From: CAZIAK01 sp964537035
GTDB lineage: Bacteria > Planctomycetota > B15-G4
Length of the DNA: 64,000 nucleotides
Direction of reading: 5' to 3'
Assembly (NCBI GenBank): GCA_964537035.1
Contig: CAZIAK010000013.1
Location: forward strand, 46,000 to 109,999
The notes below the pieces were generated by a model, which made no database searches, was not told where the DNA came from, and saw nothing but the letters and a program-made list of their open reading frames with translations. Positions 59,180-64,000 of this stretch are shown piece by piece. The translations under genes and the position numbers were made by a program. How positions within the stretch are numbered: the first letter of the stretch is position 1; each line of letters opens with the position of its first letter.

Positions 59180-61168
59180 CTACGGTACGTGCACCGAGAA
59201 GGATACAGCATGGAGCTGCAGATCTCTCAGCTGCCAGTGGTCGTCGTTGAGCATGTCGGCCAGGGTGAAGTCCACGGCCAGGGCTGCGAGCTGCTCGGCG
59301 CTGAGTGAGACGCCCTGCCCTCGGGTGATCTCGGGCTGAGCCGCCGCTTCGAACGCTGCCTGGGCCTCGGCGTAGGACGCGGCTCCTTGGGGATGGCGAG
59401 CCATGCGCGACATCCAGGCGTCCAGGCGCGGCTGGGGCTCGGGGCTGGTGAAGACCCACAGGCCCTCGTGAGCCGCGGCGACCCCTGCGGGTCCCAACTC
59501 GGTGCAGATCAGGCGGGAGGTGCCCTCGGGCAACTTCAGGCCCCAGAGGCCAGTGCTTTCTCCCACGGGCTCAGACGAGATCTCCTCGATCTCCATGGGC
59601 GCGAACCACTGGGGCTCGACCTGATCACCGTAGGTGGAGAGGGCGTACACGTAAGTCTCACGAGAGGCTCTGAGTTCCACCCCCAGCACGTCTCCGGGGC
59701 GAGCCCGATCAGACTGTGAACGAAACACCAACCGGCCCTTCCCCGCCTTGGCCTGAGCGACAGTGTCTTCGTCGGCACCGTCAGCGCTGGCAGGTTCGTC
59801 GGCCGTCCAGCGAAAGAAGCGGGTTTCGTCCTGCAGAAAGATCTCGTCCAACGGGCCATAGACCAAGGTCGCTGTCACCGCCAGCAACACTGCGGCCGCC
59901 ACCAGCGCTGCCGTGGCGTGTCGACGCACGGCATAGCGCAGACGACGAGCGTAGCCGCCGAGCCGACCGCTGCGAGCCGCCACGGGCAAGGCCGAGCCGT
60001 CGAGGTAGCAGGTCAGGTCTTCGGCGAAATCCTTCGCGGTCTGGTAGCGACGATTGGGATGGGTCTCCATGGCTCGCAGGCAGATCGCTTCGAGTTCGAA
60101 GGGGATGCGCTTGTCGTGACTGCGGGGCGGAACACAGTCGCCCATGGAGATGCGCCGCAGCAGGTCGGTGACGCTCTTGCCTTCGTAGGCGCTGCGCAAG
60201 GTGAGCAACTCGTACAGCACGGCGCCGAGCTGGTAGACGTCTGTGCGTGGGTCCGAGCCCACCTGGCCCGAGACCGCCTGCTCGGGCGCCATGTAGGCCG
60301 GTGATCCGAAGAGCCCGCGGGTCACGTTGCCGCTCTCGCTGCCGGCCATGCCAGCCAACCCGAAGTCGAGCAGCACCGGTGTGCCATCGCCTCGCAGCAG
60401 GATGTTCTGGGGTTTGATGTCCCGGTGCACCAGGCCGTGGGCGTGGGCGCTCTCGATGGTGTGGGCCACGCCCAGGCTGAGTCGAGCCACAGCGCGAAAC
60501 CAGCTGCGCTCCGGGGGCAGGGGCTCTGCTCCTTCGGCAGGGCTCAGGGCGATGGACTGCTCCAGCAAGGTGCCTTCTCTAGGCTGCTGCTTTCCCAGGC
60601 TCTTGCGGGCGTTCTCGATGACCCGATGCAGGGGCTGACCTTGCACCAGATCCATGACCATGAAGGCCACGTCGCCGTCCTGCGCCATCTCGTGAATGGC
60701 CACGATGTTCGGGTGCTGCAGGGCCGCCAGCGACTGGGCCTCGCGACGAAACTGCTCGGCGGGATCAAAGGTGGCGTTGCCCATGGTCGCCAAGACCTTC
60801 ACCGCCACCCGACGCTGTAGCTGGGTGTCGTCGGCCTCGAAGACCTTGCCCATGCCACCGGAGCCCACCTCGCGCAGCACCCTGTAGCGCCCGGCCAGCA
60901 GCACCCCGGGACGCACCTGCACCGGCATCAATCCGGCGAGTGCGCCGGCGTCCGCGACCAGCTGGCGCAACTCGTGCCGCGAGCTGTCATCTGGCAACTG
61001 GCTGGCCAGGTCGTCCAGATCGAGAGCCTCTCCGTCTTCTTGCGCCAGCACATATCGGGCCGCCAGCTCCTCCGGATCGACGTTCACGTCATCGTTCTCT
61101 TCTGGGGGACACATGGACGACGGGCTGGTCAGCAAGGGAGGGGCGGCGAAAGGGCGAGACGGCAGCAC
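59180..61168 (-). CDS. Membrane serine/threonine kinase
   Basis: A 662-residue Hanks-type kinase. Residues about 95-385 are the kinase: GSGGMGKVFEADD, VAVKVLATMG, HRDIKPQN (near 247), LLDFGLAG and GSPAYMAPEQAV. One transmembrane helix at about 416-436 (ALVAAAVLLAVTATLVYG) leads to an outer domain that includes RARPGDVLGVELRASRETYV, a DUF4384-like beta segment often seen after kinases. The start at 61168 is uncertain; an ATG 18 codons later (MCPPEENDD) is equally good. Upstream of its ECF sigma partner in the operon. Confidence 0.92.
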   Translation of the reverse strand: MLPSRPFAAPPLLTSPSSMCPPEENDDVNVDPEELAARYVLAQEDGEALDLDDLASQLPDDSSRHELRQLVADAGALAGLMPVQVRPGVLLAGRYRVLREVGSGGMGKVFEADDTQLQRRVAVKVLATMGNATFDPAEQFRREAQSLAALQHPNIVAIHEMAQDGDVAFMVMDLVQGQPLHRVIENARKSLGKQQPREGTLLEQSIALSPAEGAEPLPPERSWFRAVARLSLGVAHTIESAHAHGLVHRDIKPQNILLRGDGTPVLLDFGLAGMAGSESGNVTRGLFGSPAYMAPEQAVSGQVGSDPRTDVYQLGAVLYELLTLRSAYEGKSVTDLLRRISMGDCVPPRSHDKRIPFELEAICLRAMETHPNRRYQTAKDFAEDLTCYLDGSALPVAARSGRLGGYARRLRYAVRRHATAALVAAAVLLAVTATLVYGPLDEIFLQDETRFFRWTADEPASADGADEDTVAQAKAGKGRLVFRSQSDRARPGDVLGVELRASRETYVYALSTYGDQVEPQWFAPMEIEEISSEPVGESTGLWGLKLPEGTSRLICTELGPAGVAAAHEGLWVFTSPEPQPRLDAWMSRMARHPQGAASYAEAQAAFEAAAQPEITRGQGVSLSAEQLAALAVDFTLADMLNDDHWQLRDLQLHAVSFSVHVP

Positions 61169-61290
61169 AGCATGTTAAGCGGTGCGCACCCGGGTCAGCG
61201 AAGGGTCTAGCAGAGCCCCTTCACCCCGAGGCCATGAAGTTGGGCTAACCTGCTCTGGCACCCCACCCCGTAGCGGACCGTGTCCTCCCC

Positions 61291-63993
61291 ATGACGGCAG
61301 CCTGGAATCGCCCCCTCTCGCCCCGGCCCGTAGCCGCGAGCCGCTCTGGCCCCTGCCAGGGCGACGTCCACGCCTCGACCACGACCTCGGTGGATCGCAG
61401 GATCGTCGCCCGAGCCGCCAGGGTTGTCCTGGCCATGGTGGTCTGGGTCCTGGCCGTCGCCGCGCCCGTATCAGCCCACTCGCCCCACGACGCGGTGGAC
61501 GTGCTGGGGGTGAGCGCCGGCGCCGATGGCCAGCCCATCGTCTTCGCCATGATGCAGCTCACCGGCCGGGAGCTGTTGGCTCGGTCTGCCGATGGAGGCG
61601 ACAGCTGGACGATCACCGCCCTGCCCGTGCTGCCGAGGGACGTGAGCCGCATCGCCTTCTCGCCTGAGTTCGCAGCCGACGGCACGGTGTTCTTGGCCAC
61701 CACCGACCTGGGCGTACTCAAGAGCACTGACGGGGGCAACTCGTTTGCCTTGCTGTCCGGGGGCGGGCTTGATCCTGCCGTGCTCGACCTGAGCCTCTCG
61801 CCGACCTATCCCAGCGACCAGACCTTGCTGGCAGCCACCGCTACGGGCGTGCAACGGAGCACGGATGGTGGCCTGACCTGGTCACCATCCGGCACGGGAT
61901 TGATCGAGCCCGTCGTCGATCACATCGAGTTCGCCAGCGACGCTCCGAACGTGGTCTTCACAGGCCGCCAGACGATTCATCGCTCGATGGACGGGGGCCT
62001 GACCTGGACGCCGCTGCACATGTTCGAGCAGCGCGTGGCTGCCCTGGCCGTGTCCCCCGCCTATTCGTCGGACACCCGCCTCGTGGTGGCCTTGCAGACC
62101 GAAGGCGGTGTGTTCACCAGCAGCGATGCCGGCGCGGTGTGGCAGCCCATGGTCGTGGGGCTGAGCGACCCGGCCGTCAACGACGTGGCCCTGGGCAGCG
62201 ACGGCGTGGTCTTCGCGGTGAGCAGCGGTGCGGCCCTGTTTCGCGGGCTCATGGGCGAGGCCTTCGCGTTGGTGGGCAAGGGCTTCGAAGAGCTGTCCGA
62301 CCTGACCAACGACCACTACACGGGCGTTGTGCTGTCTCGGGACTACCCCGCTGACAGCACGGTCTGGGTGGGAGCGTTCGAAGGCCTGTTCGTCTCTGAG
62401 GACAAGGGCGCGAACTTTCGCCAGATGGACATCTATCATCAGAAGTTTGCGCGCTCGGTGGCCTTCGCTCCGGACTACGCCAGCACGGGGCGCGTCTACC
62501 TGCAGACCTACGGCGGCGGCCTGTTCACCTCGCCTGCGTATCCCACGGTGACACCGCCTGGCGCTGGCAGCGCACCAGCGGGAAGCTCCGCCGGCACAGG
62601 TTCGGCCAGCCCTGGGTCTTCACTCGGTCGGCAGCAGCTGAGCTCGCCCCACGGCGGCCCGTCGAGCAAGGGTCCGCTCACACCCGTGGCGCCCTGGGTC
62701 TCTCGCTCTGGCAGGATCACCGCGCTGTTCGGTCAGCGGCTCGCCCTGTCACCCGAGTTTGTCGACGACCACACCATGTACTACGCCCAGGTGGGCCTGT
62801 GGCGGTCGAGGGACCGGGCGCTCTCATGGGATCAGCTGCCCATGCCCAGCGGCGTGACGGTGATACGGGCCCTGACCCTCTCGCCAGAGTTCAGCGATGA
62901 CGACACGGTGCTTCTCGGCGCCGGTCAGGGAGCTGGGTGCTTTCGCTCGGAGGATGGTGGCGCCACCTGGACACCGCTCACCACCGGGCTGCCAGCCAGC
63001 ACCCTGCCCCACGAATTCCTCTTCTCCCCCGACTACCTCTCCGATCAGCAGGTCTTTCTGGCGGACCGCCTCACCGGCTTCTACGTGAGCAACGATGGCG
63101 GCGACAGCTGGGCGCCGAGCAACACGGGGCTCGACGAGCTGGTGCTGCACGCGTTGGCCATGTCACCGGACTTCAGCGCTGATCAGACGTTGCTGGCGGG
63201 CACAGAGACGATGGGGCTGTACAAGTCGTCAGACGGGGGCGCGTCGTGGAGCGCGAGCAACACAGGCCTGCCCGCCAACCTGCCGCTGAACGTGGAGTCG
63301 ATCGTCTTCTCGCCTGACTTCGTCATCGACCGCACGGTGTTCATGGCCGTACTCGCCGCAGGTGTCTTCCGTTCGACGGACGGCGGCAACACCTGGCAGC
63401 CCGTGGGCCCTGGCCTGCCCCAAGACGCCCCACGGGTCGTGGCCCTCTCGCCCGACTACGCCAACGACGGCACGTTGATCGTGTCCACGTACAACTGGGT
63501 CTACCGCAGCGAAGACGGAGGCAACAGCTTCGCGCGCCTGCCCGGCTACGCCAGGCTCGACGACGGCAACCCGGCCCTGGCCTACGAGCTGGCCCTGGGG
63601 ACGGACAGCCGGCGTGGTGGCAGCGCCAACGACGGCGACAGCGGCTGGCCCATCGCCGCCTGGATCGTGGACGGCGAGCCCGCGGCCCTGGCCATCGCCG
63701 TCTCCCGCAGCGATGACGTGGGTGACGCGGTGGAGTACCGCTTCGTGGGCGACACCGTGCGCTGGTACGCACCGCTTGCGCCGGACCAAGGGTTGGCCCA
63801 GGTGTTCCTCGACGGTGCACCCGTTGAACTCGTCGACCTCTACGCGCCGCTGGTCGAGGGCGCGGAGGTGCGCTTTGAGAGGACGTTCACGGGAGTGGCC
63901 GCACACATCCTTCGCGTGGAGAACACGGGGTTGGCGAACCCTGCAGCGAGCGGCTCGGTGTTGCGCACGGACGGGTTTGACAGCACGTACTGA
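61291..63993 (+). CDS. Secreted BNR/Asp-box beta-propeller protein
   Basis: A 900-residue exported protein, ending 7 bases before the window edge. A signal segment (RVVLAMVVWVLAVAAPVSA) lies 40 residues in; a GTG at 61390 would place it at the start and may be the true beginning. The body has ten or more Asp-box repeats of the form S-x-D-G-G-x-x-W (SADGGDSWTI, STDGGLTWSP, SEDGGATWTP, SNDGGDSWAP, SSDGGASWSA, STDGGNTWQP), with SPDF/SPEF strands between them, as in sialidase, VPS10 and Ycf48-type propellers. A Ser/Gly/Pro linker at about 420-465 splits two propeller halves. A C-terminal domain follows. Not a sialidase by motif alone. Confidence 0.88.
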   Translation: MTAAWNRPLSPRPVAASRSGPCQGDVHASTTTSVDRRIVARAARVVLAMVVWVLAVAAPVSAHSPHDAVDVLGVSAGADGQPIVFAMMQLTGRELLARSADGGDSWTITALPVLPRDVSRIAFSPEFAADGTVFLATTDLGVLKSTDGGNSFALLSGGGLDPAVLDLSLSPTYPSDQTLLAATATGVQRSTDGGLTWSPSGTGLIEPVVDHIEFASDAPNVVFTGRQTIHRSMDGGLTWTPLHMFEQRVAALAVSPAYSSDTRLVVALQTEGGVFTSSDAGAVWQPMVVGLSDPAVNDVALGSDGVVFAVSSGAALFRGLMGEAFALVGKGFEELSDLTNDHYTGVVLSRDYPADSTVWVGAFEGLFVSEDKGANFRQMDIYHQKFARSVAFAPDYASTGRVYLQTYGGGLFTSPAYPTVTPPGAGSAPAGSSAGTGSASPGSSLGRQQLSSPHGGPSSKGPLTPVAPWVSRSGRITALFGQRLALSPEFVDDHTMYYAQVGLWRSRDRALSWDQLPMPSGVTVIRALTLSPEFSDDDTVLLGAGQGAGCFRSEDGGATWTPLTTGLPASTLPHEFLFSPDYLSDQQVFLADRLTGFYVSNDGGDSWAPSNTGLDELVLHALAMSPDFSADQTLLAGTETMGLYKSSDGGASWSASNTGLPANLPLNVESIVFSPDFVIDRTVFMAVLAAGVFRSTDGGNTWQPVGPGLPQDAPRVVALSPDYANDGTLIVSTYNWVYRSEDGGNSFARLPGYARLDDGNPALAYELALGTDSRRGGSANDGDSGWPIAAWIVDGEPAALAIAVSRSDDVGDAVEYRFVGDTVRWYAPLAPDQGLAQVFLDGAPVELVDLYAPLVEGAEVRFERTFTGVAAHILRVENTGLANPAASGSVLRTDGFDSTY

Positions 63994-64000
63994 GGCTCCG

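Noticed and set aside
61291..63993. Sialidase
   Set aside because: Asp-box repeats occur in many propellers and the Arg triad of sialidases is not visible.

Overview
The window is 64 kb of GC-rich, gene-dense bacterial DNA, probably from a metagenome assembly because a run of exactly 100 N interrupts one gene. I read 42 protein genes, one broken gene, and no tRNA, rRNA, CRISPR array or transposase gene. The content points to a member of the Planctomycetota, a call made from gene content only. It rests on three serine/threonine kinases near ECF-type sigma factors, many secreted FG-GAP/VCBS and beta-propeller proteins, three secreted proteins that share one C-terminal module, and a PsrA-like molybdoenzyme beside a fused FeS/NrfD gene. 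Lipoprotein signals and heptose genes indicate a Gram-negative style envelope.

Layout. 1-4152: a lipoprotein cut by the left edge and a large secreted protein. 4420-8983: the helicase HrpB and, divergent from it, a lipoprotein, a GNAT acetyltransferase and a second lipoprotein. 9009-14481: a secreted M14 carboxypeptidase, then a zinc-ribbon membrane protein divergent from an SPFH/zinc-ribbon protein. 14482-18943: two secreted FG-GAP proteins among long palindromes. 18968-24536: the molybdoenzyme operon, ApaG and a cold shock protein. 24684-30793: aminopeptidase N, an ECF-type sigma factor and a secreted FG-GAP protein flanked by inverted repeats. 30878-39712: a TPR kinase, a sulfatase-fold lipoprotein, and a membrane kinase with an outer FG-GAP region whose start overlaps the end of an ECF sigma gene.

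40391-43896 is a tightly coupled operon (NUDIX, Gfo/Idh/MocA, radical SAM, heptosyltransferase) broken by the assembly gap. It is followed by an AT-richer secreted-protein gene, a doubly frameshifted gene remnant, a TrkA-C membrane protein, the heptose-1-phosphate adenylyltransferase RfaE2, a GT4 glycosyltransferase and an M24 aminopeptidase. 50257-55109 is a second coupled operon: a GcvT-like folate protein, two PYROXD2-like flavoproteins and a MOSC protein. 55318-63993 holds a WD40-like secreted protein, Aat, a lipoprotein, a second kinase/ECF pair and a BNR-repeat secreted protein.

The most unusual signals are in the non-coding DNA. Several long palindromes (about 40 to 180 bp) sit at gene ends. 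One of them lies inside the 5' end of the sulfatase-fold lipoprotein gene, flanked by a 7-bp direct repeat (CACCTGG). Removing the 171 bp between those repeats would restore an ordinary 25-residue lipoprotein signal in frame. This looks like a small non-autonomous mobile element caught inside a gene. Other observations are a C-terminal module shared by three otherwise unrelated secreted proteins, short tandem repeats at gene ends, and repeated elements upstream of two secreted-protein genes.
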